Positions 10,546-23,164 of a DNA stretch of 64,000 bases are shown here, one piece after another (the first letter of the stretch is position 1; every line of letters starts with the position of its first letter). Source of the DNA: Pohlia nutans (lineage: Eukaryota; Streptophyta; Bryopsida; Bryales; Mniaceae); NCBI GenBank assembly GCA_022496805.1, contig CM040088.1, positions 1,240,001-1,304,000 of the forward strand. The letters are read 5' to 3'. The position numbers and the translations under genes are program-made. The notes beneath the pieces are model-generated. The model was not told the DNA's origin. It ran no database searches and saw nothing but the letters and a program-made list of their open reading frames with translations.

Positions 10546-13500
10546 TTGGGTGTACAAGTGTAGGATGGTGATAAAACGCTATGTTAAAATGCTATCCTTT
10601 ATGTAGATAGCGTTTCAACCAAAATTAGAAAAGGCATTTTTTCAACTATATTGAAACAATATTGAGATACAAATTGGTAATTTAGGTTGGAATTAAGAAA
10701 TTAATAAATTATACATTTCAATGTTGGTTTGATCCTTTTAAATTGGTAAATTTTACATGATACATTATCCTATATCAATTGTCAAGGATAGTACAACTTA
10801 AAGAAACAAAGAGTGGATGAATGAAGTGTTGCGGTCTCATAATTTTTGAAGAATTTCATAAATGTGTGCAACTTATAAGGCTCTTACACTTATGGATTAT
10901 ATAAATCTATAAAATGTGTTGCTTTTGAGAAAAATTGTTGATGTTTCGAAGTCTAACAAAGACATTGATTATCTAAACTCTATAAATTGAATTGATTTGC
11001 AAAAAAGTCTACAAAATAGGTAGATTTGTGTAAATTGAAAATTATGGAATGTAGAGTTGTCACGGTGTTGGACACGTTGCTTCTTCATCTGGTCCAGTTC
11101 GTTTGTCTAATTAGCCTCATGTCTATATGATATCAAAACATACAAATATATTCACAAAACATTTTTTTATCAAAACCCTAATTTGTACAATGCTAATAGG
11201 ACAAAAGAACTGTATGTGTCCAAAAGCATTTCTAAATCCAAATCCAACCAATGTGAACCTTCATGGCATGGGTTGTTTTTTTTAAGTTATGAATTGTCGT
11301 GAATAGGAAAAGCATATCTACAACATGGGTAGATATTGGAAACCTTAAATTTATAAACTGAGCTAATTTTGGGAATTGGTATCTATATAATGAATTCATT
11401 ATGTAAGACTACATTTGCAAAATGTGTGATAGTAAGTGTTTCAACCCCTTGGAAATAATATCTTGAAACATAGTATACCGGTTATAGAACAATGGGAGGC
11501 AATACCTTTTTTGCAATGGGACCACAATTTAGTTATAATTAGAAGCTTAGTTTATGTGGCAAAAACACGATAGTCCCAAAATTCATGAAATATAAATGAC
11601 ATTCCTTCATTACTTAAAAAAGTGAATTTAAGTTAAGATTCTTTTCTGATCTAGTTTTCAAAAGGGTGCTCCATTGCACTACTCTATTATGCTATGAAAC
11701 CTTGATAATCGTTGTCAAAAATTCAAGATAGAGTTTCAACATGCCGTAGGTTCCTATCCATACTTTTGAGGCATAGACAGACTCTCCATTTCATTCAAAC
11801 ATAACATTCTTTAAAGGCCTACTATTGCACCTTCGTATCTCAAGCATGTATCAGGGGATCAGAAGAATCATAAAGAATTTTTTTAACTTCACCTAGTTTA
11901 ACTAACGAGGATTGGAGAGTTGGACTATTTAAATTAGTAGTAGTTTACACTGTAGTAGAATTATAGAGAGGGTGTGGTTCAACAAAGGCTGAAGAATGTT
12001 ATGAGATGGTCTTTTAGATCGACGTTACTATTAATTATTATTCATTGAGTAACTTTTATTGGGGTCATATTATATTCTTTTTGGGGTCTTATTATGTTCC
12101 ATAATATATCCTCTTATTCTCTTCACTTCATCTACCTCCAAATCAAAACAAAAAATGTCAAAAATATACATAACCCCAATTTTTTATATTGAAGATAATT
12201 TTTGTTGGTTGGAGCATCATATGTTATAATAGGAACTCCATGGTGACTGCCGTCGGCATTCACCATTGGAGTCCGAATTATAACCCATAACGCTCTTCCC
12301 AATGAAGATTACCTATTAATTAATGAATTCAACTACCCCTTTATGGTTCAAACACTCTAATTCCAAGGGGAGTACGATGTCTGGGAGTGGTTCAACTATG
12401 TAGGTGTTCTACTAGTGGTGTATGTGTGATCGTATATAAAGGTTGTATGGTTGCTAAATCTGTCTGGATTGATGGTTAGTATGTATTTGTTATTAGAGCA
12501 TACACATCAGGCTACACATGTATCCACCCTTGTCTCTTGGAATCGGATGTAATATCGTTGTATTTAATATTGGTTTTGCCAAGGCATGTGGGATAACTAC
12601 GCCTTTTGGATCAAATTTAGTGATGCTTCTACAGGCCTTCTATAGTCCTTTTGTTAATAGATAATTCAAAGATATTCTAAATTGATGAACAATAATGATT
12701 ACCCATGTATAGTGATTGTAATTGATTCACGCACTCTATAGAGAATAATCAAAGCGGTTGAAGGGTGTTGAGAGGATACTGTACGTGGAAGGTAGGGTTG
12801 GCACTTTCATGTCGAATAATTAATAAAAGTTGAAAGAGTTGAGGTTGGCACTTTTAAAAGTAATTTCTAAGAAATCGGCTATTAATATCTAACATAAATT
12901 TTTTTCCGGCGGCTAAATGTGTCTACAATTTTTGTTGAGTGCTATGTTTTCATCCAATTTTGGCTTTTCATTTTTTTCGGCTTTTGGTTGACTTCATTTT
13001 TGTTGACTTTGACAAAATACTTAATAAATTTATTCATTTTACCGGCTGTTTTTTGGAGAATTATTTTCTGCCGACCCTGCCTTCCACGTACGGTAGCTGC
13101 TGACACCAAATCTTGAATGTGATTGTTCTGAAGTGGGTGAATTGAAAGGAGAAGTGTGGGCATGGCCATTTTTTTTTGGAGATTAGAGATCTTAATTGGC
13201 CGTTTTGAAGTAGGGAATTTCTTTTGGATTTGTGTGGGAGATTGAGTGGGAGCATCTAAACTCCCCCTAGTAAAGAGCAGGGTTTTTTTTCATTTTTCAT
13301 GAAGTGCCAAAGTTGCGATATAAAATGTTATAGTGGTGCCGTGAGTGGTGCTCCATATTTCAACATTCATCTAGATATTGAATAGAAGATATTGCATATT
13401 CATAATTTTGTACTATTTTCATTCACAATCCGACGGTTTCATCCAAGATTTAATTTAATTTAATTTTTTTAAACTTGTTTTTTTTTGGGTGAAAAACTTC

Positions 13501-13823
13501 ATGGATTTTGACCATTTTCTATCCACATATATATGTGTGTTGCATGGCGATATTTCGCCCAAAAATTGCCCTGGTAAAGAGAATATATTATGGAACTGAT
13601 TGATTGATATATTTTTTGAAAACAGATGGGTGGGGTTGTAAAACCCCTTTCTTAGAAGGAACTCAAGAGGCATGCATTTTGGTGCATGTCAAACCATCGG
13701 ATTTCACTTGGACTGCGGATGGATATGTGCTGGTATGACTAGGAATTAAACTACTCAACCCACCTCATGAGCCCAAAGTGTATTGATCAACCAAGCTAAC
13801 GACTAAGAACATCCAGCTATCCG
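10546..13823. other. AT-rich intergenic DNA
   Basis: No gene is supported. Reading frames are short and compositionally random. I see no clear terminal repeats in this stretch. Confidence 0.5.
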
Positions 13824-13945
13824 GGTAATTGAAGGTCATTAAATAATTAATTTAAGAGTAAAGGACCATTTAGGAATTACGCCAGGTAATTGAAGGTCAT
13901 TAAATAATTAATTTAAGAGTAAGGGACCATTTAGGAACTAAGCAA
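13824..13945 (+). repeat. 61-bp tandem duplication
   Basis: GGTAATTGAAGGTCATTAAA... starts at 13824 and again at 13885 and runs through GGACCATTTAGGAA in both. The two units differ by only a few bases, so the duplication is recent. Confidence 0.85.
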
Positions 13946-14363
13946 TTAGCAGCAGCATGGTACAATTAATCAATTGCATTCAGATTTCAGGTAATGGACG
14001 ATGGATGGGTGAAGTGTCAAGACATCAGTGCAATGCAGCTAGTACTAATGGGTGAATATGATTTTCTGTGGAAGAGACTTTGAATTGGTACATGAATTCT
14101 TCTTGGCCAGCGGTGGGGATTTAAGTTATGGATAGTACTGTTGAGAAACGAAATGGGCCATGCAGAAATATTTCATTGCATGTGTGAACAACAGCACTTC
14201 ACTGTGTGAATTGTTGAGCTAGGTCGCCTCAATGTAACTCACAATTGAGGCTGCACATACATACGTACATACATACACTTTTCATTGAAGAAAGTGATAT
14301 ATCAAGAAGATTGATTCCTCAGTCTTGGTTTGTGATCGAGAAGTACTGTAGTTGAGGGCATAA

Positions 14364-14859
14364 GAGCATTCACACCCATGCACGCTAGAGCTGACTTGCT
14401 GAAATTATTCATCTACATTTGAAGAGCCCTTGCCCTTACACTCCCCCACCCTTGCACTCTCCTCACACATCAAAAGTTCACTTTAAATATTAAAGGGACC
14501 AATCACAAATAGAATTTGGGATATAGTCAATTAAATAGTGATTTGAAGGGCCATTTCTTAACAGGCTAGGATTGAGAGTCAAGCGGCATTTTTGAAGAGC
14601 CCTTGATACTTTTCATCTACTTCCACTACAAGGAGAGGCGTCGTTTCTCACTCAGGAGGATCCTTGTTCATTGCCTCTTTTTTATTCTACACGCTTGTCC
14701 TACGTGACAAATCACACTCACCAAGTCCAACCAAATAAAATTGGTGAGTGCGAAGTGGCGGTGTTTGACTCACAGAAGGGAGTGAAAAGCGACACCTTCT
14801 TCTTGAATGTAGTGTTCTTGACTGTGAGAGACTCTGAGAGGGCATGGGTGGGCATGCTC
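14364..14859. mobile_element. Harbinger/Tourist-like MITE (family H2), 496 bp, with nested insertion
   Basis: TAA flanks both ends (14361-14363, 14860-14862). Terminal inverted repeats are GAGCATTCACACCCATGC and, inward from the right, GAGCATGCCCACCCATGC. A 3-bp TAA/TTA duplication is typical of PIF/Harbinger. A CACTA-type MITE (14624-14814) is inserted inside; without it the element would be ~302 bp. A related copy starts at 26766. Confidence 0.75.
14624..14814. mobile_element. CACTA-type MITE, 191 bp, nested in H2
   Basis: Begins CACTACAAGG and ends with GTAGTG (inward CACTACATTC). Flanked by the 3-bp duplication TTC (14621-14623, 14815-14817). Subterminal GGTGTCGCTT.TCACTC occurs inverted at both ends. 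Same family as 16149-16442. Confidence 0.75.
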
Positions 14860-14862
14860 TAA

Positions 14863-16034
14863 CTCACGAGTGAGTTCGGAGCAGACCTCGATCGATCGAG
14901 ATATGATCAAGTTCCGTGTGGCCATTACGTACGTACGTAGCTGAGTTGCATCCGACAATCATCGATCCAGGACAATTTACAAAAGTTTTCAATCTTGAGA
15001 ACAGTATGAGAACGTACTGTAGTTGAGGGCTCCTGTTTCTTTAATTTGTATATATCCGGAGGATTTACTACTTAATGCATGCATGCCATGGCTGCGCGCG
15101 CACTACCCGGTGCCTGCATGCTAACGTACTAGTAGATCTTTGAATCATGTTGTTACGGACATTTAGTTGTTAAAGACATGTCACATCAGACAGGATTTCT
15201 ACTAGTGATGTTATCTACTAGTGATGTTATCTAGAGCTCTACGTTTTCTACTAGTAAGGGACGTTATCTAGAGCTCTGCGTATATGTTGTACAGTACAGT
15301 ACAACGGAACTCCTTGAGTTATTCCACGTTCCTTGAACTGTATAGTATAAACAACGTACAGCCGCCCGGGATCTCTGTACTATCACAATCAACCTTCCAA
15401 GACTATCAATTCAAGAATTGAAATCTGTAGAGCAGGACTACAACTTTCAGGTTACAAGTGATTTTAATTGTTGCCAGGCTGTTCTTTGCAGCTATTTTGT
15501 TAATATATAATTGCATGACTTTCTGGACCGTCAGGGTCCACTTGTTAGGAAGGTGTCTGCTTAATTAGGATCATTTTAGTCTGCCCAGATTTATAGAATT
15601 GCTTAAAATTTTCTTCTGGTTTGGAACTTTGGATCACTTGGTTTTTATTTTCATTTACCTTTCCTTGATTGCGCCCTGGACAGTTCTAGTATCTCTATCA
15701 GCTGGGTGAGGTAACTACCTCTCGGAGTCCCACTTTTGATAAACAGTACTGTACAGTTTCCGAATCGGCTGTGTATTGCAGTAGGGCCAGAGCCATTTCC
15801 CTGTCTAATGCATTCATTCTCTGCTGCTCTGCGTGCATAGGTGAATATGCAGATGACCTTTAATCGGGCTGTAAGTGCATCTGTCACTCCGATCGTCTAC
15901 GCACAACTGCCACAATCTGGACCATCAACAAAAACATACAGTAATTAAATTTGATATATATTTTTTTTGTGATTTTCGTATATGTATGCTGTATTACTGC
16001 TTCTATGATGCAAAAATCAAATAGGTGCACTCGT
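14863..16034. other. intergenic DNA with small repeats
   Basis: Contains short local duplications (CTACTAGTGATGTTATCTA at about 15201-15235, and TTATCTAGAGCTCT again at ~15266) and ACGTACGTACGTAG (14928-14941). No supported gene. Confidence 0.45.
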
Positions 16035-16118
16035 GACCATTTGAATTGGACTCTGTAAGCATGACCATTTGAATTGGACTCTGTAAGCATGACCATTTGA
16101 TTTGGACTCAGTAAACAA
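16035..16118 (+). repeat. 28-bp tandem repeat, three units
   Basis: GACCATTTGAATTGGACTC starts at 16035, 16063 and 16091, each unit with GTAAGCAT or a close variant at the end. Confidence 0.85.
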
Positions 16119-16148
16119 TGGCAACTGTCAGTTTCACTAAAACACTTT

Positions 16149-16442
16149 CACTACTAGCAAAGGTGTCGCTTCTTCCTTAAAAGATTTTCACTACTAGCAA
16201 AGGTGTCGCTTCTTCCTTAAAAGATTTTCACTACTAGCAAAGGTGTCGCTTCTCCCTTAAAATCGTGTCAGAGTTTATTGTACGCACTTGTCCTACTTGA
16301 CGAATCACACTCACCAAGTCTTGAGCACTTGCGCACTAAGTGCGAAGTGCACTCACCAAGTCTTGAGCACTTGCGCACTAAGTGCGAAGTGGCGCCATTT
16401 GACTCACCTACCGAGTGAGAAGCGATGCCTTCTATTGTAGTG
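16149..16442. mobile_element. CACTA-type MITE with multiplied ends, 294 bp
   Basis: Begins CACTACTAGCAAAGGTGTCG and ends GTAGTG. TTT flanks both sides (16146-16148, 16443-16445). The ~41-bp left terminus is present three times in tandem (16149, 16190, 16231), and a right subterminal ~41-bp unit (ACTCACCAAGTCTTGAGCAC) is present twice. Related to 14624-14814. Confidence 0.7.
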
Positions 16443-16445
16443 TTT

Positions 16446-17125
16446 CTGTGTTAGACGATGTATTATTCTAGCAATCGGTTGGCAGGGAATGTCAGCTTCT
16501 GGAGTTCACATCGTGCACCTACAGTTTTAATCTCTTCTGGATCGAAATTGTCAGTGAGATTGCAGTCCTTGTCACAACAATTCAACCTGGACTGTAACTC
16601 GACATTTAAGCTTATTGTACAAGTTTGAGTAGAAATTTGTCGTATCTGTTTCTCCTTAGTTTCTGAACTGTGTTTCCTACATTTAGAACTCATTCCAAGC
16701 ATATGAACATTCACACGACCTCCATCTCCATATATCATCAGGAATGGTATATCATACAACGGAGCATGGTCGATCGAAGAGAAGGCATGGCAAGACCGCA
16801 CCGACGATTGATGAAAAGAATTATGCAGAATATCAGAATAACTGACCAACGTGCGAGTGAGACGATGAGGTACCATAACAGCGAGATGAATTCATTGAAG
16901 CGTCGGAACCAAAATTCAGAGCACGAAGGGATAACAAGATTTAATGAGCCAGTTGCAGGGGCGATCCTCAAACGTTCCCAGATCGATCTTCCCCAATTCA
17001 GCTACAGTAGTCGAGCGCAATAGAAAGAAATTTACAGCAATTACAGAGTCGGTGCACGACGCTTCTATTCTCTCGATCTTCACATGAGTGGTGAAAGGAC
17101 CATTTATATTCCCACAAGGTTCCAT
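16446..17125. other. 3' flank of the Gly-Tyr-rich gene
   Basis: Overlapping open frames occur on both strands (16463-16876 minus, 16670-17023 plus), but neither shows a recognisable domain. The segment directly follows the stop of the minus-strand gene and may be its 3' UTR. Confidence 0.35.
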
Positions 17126-18298
17126 CTAGAACCAGCTGCTCTTCTTCTTCTCCTCTCCCTCCTCGTCTTCTCCATAACCGCTCTTCTTGCGGTAGCCTGC
17201 GGACTCGTCCTCATCCTGGCCATAGCCGCTCTTCTTCTTCCCATAGCCTGACGATTCCTCTTCACCCTCTTCGCCATAGCTCGTCTTCTTCTTGTACCCG
17301 GAGGTTTCGTCGTCGTCCTGACCGTAGCTTGCCTGCTTCCGGCCGTAGCCTGCCGATTCCTCTTCATCCTGGCCATAGCTCGTCTTCTTCTTGGAAGCCT
17401 CATCGTCATCGTTCTTCTTCTTGTGACCAAAGAATCCGGTGCTCTCCTCGCCTTGCTCACCGGTGTTCTCCTCATCGTCTTTGTTGAAGTGCTTGTACGC
17501 CGCATATCCAGCGACTCCCAGCACTCCAGCTCCGACCACGCCCGCTGCGACTTCGGCCATCAACACCTTCCGGCGATGCTCCCTCTCGTCGTCGTCAATG
17601 TCAGTGCGGTTCTTCAAATCCTCGACCTACACATTAATTGGACCATGAACCTGAGCATTGTCAAAACCAGGATCTTGAACCCAATGCAAGCTCCATCAAC
17701 CGCTAGACTAGTAAATCTCAATCAAAAACTGCAGATCTCTCACACTGCGTCATACACAATTCACAACAGCATATATCCAGTCACCGGTCGATATTGCTAA
17801 ATTTGTCACTGTAGTGCAGGACAAGCAACGACTCACATCCTCCTTGTTGTATTGGCTGTTCTCGAACTCATCAGGAATGCCATCGCCATCGGAATCCTTC
17901 TTGGATCCATAGCCGCCGGAGGTCTGCTTCCTCTGGCCGTAGCCACCGGCCTCCTCATCTCCGTATCCAGAGGTCTTCTTCTTCTGGCCGTAGCCACCGG
18001 TCTCTTCCTCATCTCCGTATCCCTTCTTCTGGCCGTAGCCACTGGTCTCGTCCTCATCGTCGTTCCTCCGAGACCCGTAACCGGATGACTTCTTGGTGGT
18101 CTCTCCATCGTCACCGTAGGCACTAGACGACTTGTACGCCGACTCTTCAGCGGTGGTGTCATCGCCATAGCTAGACTTCTTAGTCTGGCCATACGAGTCG
18201 TCATCACCGTAAGTGCTGGCCTTGTAGCCCCCTTCGTTGTCGTCATCGCCGTAGGTGGGCTTCCGGGAGCCGTAACCGGACTCATCTCCGTAAGACAT
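17126..18298 (-). CDS. Gly-Tyr-Gly-rich acidic/basic repeat protein with Ca-loop-like motif, two exons
   Basis: Two exons: 18298-17837 (ATG at 18298, MSYGDESGYGSRKPTYGDDD) and 17626-17126 (TAG stop). The intron 17836-17627 starts GTGAGT and ends TGTAG, and the join is in phase (..YNKED|VEDLKNRTD..), giving 320 aa. Exon 1 is a run of SGYG..KK/YGDD repeats ending in DSDGDGIPDEFEN, which looks like a thrombospondin-type-3/EF-like DxDxDG calcium loop. Exon 2 opens with DDDEREHRRKV, then a Gly/Ala-rich hydrophobic stretch (AEVAAGVVGAGVLGVAGYAAY, ~21 residues, glycine-zipper-like or a membrane segment), then more repeats (SGYGKKKSGYGQDEDES) ending KKSSWF. I do not know a named family. The composition suggests an intrinsically disordered, possibly stress-related protein; that role is inference. 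Confidence 0.8.
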
Positions 18299-18443
18299 GG
18301 TGATGGAGAGCTTGACTGATGAGAAACAGGAATGCAATGGAGCGGAAATGGAAGCAGATGGGCGGGCAGCAAGCGAGCGAGCGAGCGAGCGGGTGGGAAG
18401 TGCAGTGAGCCTGGGATGGTCGATGGGAAAGGCGCAAGGGAGA

Positions 18444-18452
18444 TACTTATAC
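18444..18452 (-). promoter_or_regulatory. TATA-like box upstream of the Gly-Tyr-rich gene
   Basis: Read on the minus strand, GTATAAGTA lies ~146 bases upstream of the ATG at 18298, a plausible core promoter position for a ~110-base leader. A (GAGC)n run follows in the leader (about 18370-18390). Confidence 0.45.
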
Positions 18453-18973
18453 GATAGACGAAGGAAGCCAGTGAGCCGGGCTACAGCTCGATCGCGATGG
18501 ATCAAGGGAGAGCGTGCCGGCGGGGGCGGGCAGCGCGCGCGGGCGTGGAGGACAGTGCCGATCGCCGCGGACGAGAATCTTCTCTCGCCACGTCCTGTAG
18601 ATGATGCTGCTGCTGTAGCATAACTATCATCAAGAAAGTTAATTACCAGGGGCGCCAATTCCTCAAGATCACTGCAGCTCCTCCACCGTCACGGTAACTT
18701 AGGGCGGGCTTCCATGTGAGCATCGGGCCGGTGGAAAGCACTAAAAGACAGAAAATGAGGTCCCAACTTCCACCCATGCTCGGTGAGCGAGAAAGCGGAA
18801 TCTACATTCCACCCAAATCGGTGGGCTACGTGATTGGTTGCTTTGTGGAAATTTTCTAATTTTATCTACTGGATTGCTCTACCTGTGAGTGCATGGAAGT
18901 GCTTTGCTATTTTTTAATCGGTGAAGTGCTAGAATCTAGGACCGGCCCGACTCCACATGGAAGGTGGCCCTTA

Positions 18974-19221
18974 GAGCCTCTCCCCATGGGCCGCCCGTCC
19001 CCACTCTTGCAGATAATAAACAACCGGTTCACTGTTCAACCTTCTCTGATTCTTCTCTAATAAAAGTGAGAGCGGGTCTCTAAAAGACAGCGGCCTTGGT
19101 TTGAGGAAGTGCCAAGCCCGTCCTATCGCTCTAGCACCCGTCCTCTAATCCAAAGCAGGAGCTAAAATTGGTTTATTCTCTCTGCAGAGAGTGGGCACGG
19201 GTGGCCCATGGGGACTCGCCC
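18974..19221. mobile_element. Harbinger/Tourist-like MITE (family H1), copy 1, 248 bp
   Basis: TTA flanks both sides (18971-18973, 19222-19224). Inverted termini GAGCCTCTCCCCATGGGCC and, inward from the right, GGGCGAGTCCCCATGGGCC. Almost identical to, and exactly as long as, copy 2 at 19448-19695. Confidence 0.9.
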
Positions 19222-19447
19222 TTAGTGGATCCTTTTGCTTATCGATCCGACCTGATCACTTCTCAATCTACTCGGTAATTCCAATCTCCAGATTGTTTAT
19301 AGTGCATGCAAAATAGTAAGTTACATGCGGAAGGCCCACCGTTTCCTTCATGGTGACCATACTGTACGACTTGTCCTGGACCGTGCATCTTTTTTGGGAC
19401 ATTTTGATCTCACATTCGATTCCACCCGTAACATCCTTAACCCCTAA

Positions 19448-19695
19448 GAGCCTCTCCCCATGGGCCGCCCGTCCCCGCTCTTGCAGATAATAGACAACCG
19501 GTTCACTGTTCAACCTTCTCTGATTCTTCTCTAATAAAAGTGAGAGCGGGTCTCTAAAAGACAGCGGCCTTGGTTTGAGGAAGTGCCAAGCCCGTCCTAT
19601 CGCTCTAGCACCCGTCCTCTAATCCAAAGCAGGAGCTAAAATTGGTTTATTCTCTCTGCAGAGAGTGGGCACGGGTGGCCCATGGGGACTCGCCC
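19448..19695. mobile_element. Harbinger/Tourist-like MITE (family H1), copy 2, 248 bp
   Basis: TAA flanks both sides (19445-19447, 19696-19698), different from the TTA of copy 1, so the pair are two insertions and not one tandem duplication. Only a couple of bases differ from copy 1 by eye, and the orientation is the same. Confidence 0.9.
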
Positions 19696-19698
19696 TAA

Positions 19699-20477
19699 GC
19701 GCTCAAACAACCATTTTCTGGTCGCTGCCCGAAGCTAATGGGTTGCCCGGAATTTTTTTTTTAAAAAATTGGAAAAGATAAAAAAATATTTTAATATACT
19801 ACATCAAGTCTACTTTCCAACCCAATTTGAATTATGGCAATCAGAGTTAACTCCTGTAAGGTTTTCATCTTCTGGATACGATTGAGATACATAGGAAATG
19901 GTTGAATTAATAAAGGGATTATAGTTTTTATTTTTATCTGAGAATTTGCAGAAGTGATGCCTATAAGGGTTTCTGATGGCCATGATTTTTTTTCAGATTT
20001 TTTGCAAACTAACTTACAAAGTAATACAACAGATGTACATCCCAAAGCACAAGGACACATATGTCTTCGCTTGCTCACAAAGGTTAAACTCCACCAGGAA
20101 TTTTTTTTCAAAGTAGATCACCTCAACATTGTCACAGTGTTATAAATTTTGCTATTTGGAGAAAGTAATGATGATCCCTCCATCATTTCTTTTGTTTTCT
20201 TGAAATTTACAATAGATAGCCCAACTTTAACCAATCATACTAAATGTTGAACTCTAAAATTGAAAATTATAATTTATCCAAATATTCAAAGGTTTATGCT
20301 TTTAAATTCATTAAAAAACGATCTAAAGTTATTTTTGGAAGTTTGACTGTACGGATAATTTGTAGAGATGATGCTCTACATTTTGTTCATTGAACCAAAC
20401 TTCATCAAACATACGGAAGGCACATATTATAACACATCTATGTTTTGTCCAATACCCCTTGGGCTTTTAGAGGTTAA
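19699..20477. other. AT-rich intergenic DNA
   Basis: No gene is supported; short frames on both strands are not convincing. Confidence 0.5.
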
Positions 20478-21277
20478 TCTTTTAGTGCCCACAGTGGTGC
20501 TGGAGAAACCACATTTTTTTGGGTAATGCTTTTTTAACATTTGTTTGTTGAAATTAGGGATACTATTAATAGTATTCAACCGTATAAATGTAAGCATAGC
20601 TTAATGAAACAAGTGTCAGTTAAATCTTGGTAAGATTGGACCGTTGAATTGGGAGATTATAGTATGTCTTTGAATTGTATAATGGACACTCAAAGTGAGA
20701 TTTTGGAGGGTGTGAGACCTCACAGTTAAATAGAATTTGAATTAAATTTTCAAATATGAAAGCAAAGATGGTCACCAATGACCAGTGCTAATAGCTCTTC
20801 ATTGCAATCTTTCATGTCAAAAACGGACTCATACATAATTATTGTGAATTTTATAAGTGAGAGTGAATTATCCATGTACAAATTAGGACAAAATTTATAC
20901 ATTAAAGTAAGAAAGGAGTTGGTACATTGATCAAGATTGGAATACATACACGCCAATGGAACATGAACAAGAGAACACAATCCAAAAAAAAACCACAAAA
21001 TAACAAACTTCCAATCTTTAGAAATACAACATAATATATATGCTGTATTTGTAAGTATTTGCTATATTTTGAAGTATTTGCAGTATTTTGGTGTTTTTTA
21101 CATAGGTATTTGGATATTTAAGAAAGTGAGATTCCAATTTTCTTTTTTCATCATCTACATAATCAATAGTTACACTTCTAAATTTCAAACACCAAACTGG
21201 GATGGTTCACTGATTTTACATCATTTCATTTTTTAGTGGTCTAATAACCACTTAGTGGTTACCTTGGCACTAATGGG
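20478..21277. mobile_element. piggyBac-like MITE, 800 bp
   Basis: TTAA on both sides (20474-20477, 21278-21281). Left TCTTTTAGTGCC; right, read inward, CCCATTAGTGCC. A hairpin-like ACCACTTAGTGGT lies just inside the right end. Confidence 0.6.
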
Positions 21278-21281
21278 TTAA

Positions 21282-23160
21282 CACATGAGTTCTGCACCCT
21301 CTACATGTTCAATAAACTTTCATCAACAATATTATGATTATAGTGGGTTTTTGGTTAAATCCCCGAGAAAGATTGATTTCAGGACATTTGGAGTATTGTT
21401 GTGCCACAATATACTAGGTCCACATCCCTTTTATTGCCATGTCTAGCTTAGTCCTTCAAAGAAGTGCTTGAAAGTGTTCAAACTATAAACGAAATATAAA
21501 GCGGAGCATATGAATCGAGAGTATTTATCTTGGGATCTTTTTAGTCATAGAGGTACTAAAAGAACTTCTTAAAAACGTTATGACCGTATCATTTATTTAT
21601 TTTTGTTAGGAGGATTCTATTTTTAATCAACAACCACAAAAATAAAGGTAATTATTTTCTTATCTAGCAACCTTTATGAAGTGATATGCTAAAGTCACTA
21701 CAATAATTTAATGATGTTTGTTTTCGATCATATTCCCTACATTTGAATCAATTTTGATGTAAATAAATTATATTTTTGCCAAAAGTGACGTTGAATGTTT
21801 AATTGATTACAATTATCTTGACACTCTTGTGATCCCTCCTTGCAAACTCATTCTAGTAATCGAAAGAGGATCGGAGTATCGATCGATCAATCCATCCATC
21901 GATCTATACATTATTGAAGGTGATAGAAGAATGCACAAGGCATATACACAAACACAACCTGGAATGCGTAGAAAGAGATGATCTTTACTCAAGAGCTTCC
22001 CTTCTTAAGAGATGTACACTAGGAGGTGTGCATGACAACCCATATGGGATAACTCACCACAAGAGGCCACTAAGATCAGCCCATGCCTTAACCCCTCTCC
22101 CACGCATCATTTATTTCCACCCAAACGCCTTTAGCTTTTAGCAACATTACCCTACATCTTCTACTTCAACATCTATCTATCCATCCATCCATTCATCCAT
22201 CCATCTATCTATCTAGGAAGTGAATCAAATTTCGGAGTCTGGGGGAGATGGTGTGGGAGAGCTTCTGAGCTCTAAGAAACCCAGTAAGGTACCTTCTATG
22301 TCTTAGCCGCATTTTAACAACCATGGCTTCAGCCTGCACTAAATCTAAGTTTACATAGGCCTCTTGCCTTTTGTTCACTTTAGTGGCCTTTACAAAACCA
22401 TGTTCTTTTTCTTGAGTGACAACATTGCCCCTTTTAATCTGAGGATTTTCTTCCACCAATGAGTTTAGAGCCATTGCCATCAACCTATATTCTAAAGCAT
22501 ATTACCATGTGAATTGGTTATAATGGCAACGACGACACTTGCAGCATCAAACTACTTTCCTGGACTGGATCAACGTTAAGACATCAACTTGCTCCTCTAT
22601 CCTAGCAGCGACTGAGTTACATGTATCCCAATATGCCCACTTTATCTGCACTATCCTAGCCGAGGTGCAGAATGCACTCTCACTGGGATCACAATTCCAA
22701 AACCACACATCCAACCCTTCGTCACACACAAAATCACATACCTCTCCTACAACCACACAACACTCACACATTCCTCCCACCACTACACACCACCCCTACA
22801 TTCATGCACCCTACACACCACTTCTACATTCATGCACCTTACACACGTATTGACATTCATTTACACCCCCTTATAGACTCACTTACACTCAAGCCATTAT
22901 TCCACCACCAATTAACTCCATACTTTTCAAAATTAATAAAATCCAAATTACAAAGTTCTGCACACTATTGAATACAATGTACCTCTACCTCTGCAAATTT
23001 CTCTATACACCAACACTTATAACCACACTGCATCACTTGCACCATGCGACTCTTTGAACCAAAAAACTACCCTCTATTCATATAGAATAATTGAAAATAT
23101 TTAATCCCTCCCACAAAACTCAGGCCTACCTCGATCAAGTCAACCAAAAGGGGGTAGTGA
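21282..23160. other. intergenic DNA with (ATCC/ATCT)n microsatellite
   Basis: A (CTAT/CCAT)n run lies at ~22171-22216. A minus-strand frame of 92 aa (22205-22483) and a Thr/His-rich plus-strand frame (22539-22853) show no domain I recognise. The latter sits in low-complexity CACA/CCTACA sequence and is probably not a gene. Confidence 0.4.
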
Positions 23161-23164
23161 TTAA

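Noticed and set aside
17104..18372. Met/Arg/Thr-rich frames overlapping the Gly-Tyr-rich gene
   Set aside because: Shadow frames of a repetitive coding sequence; only the SYGDE frame gives an in-phase splice and a coherent protein.
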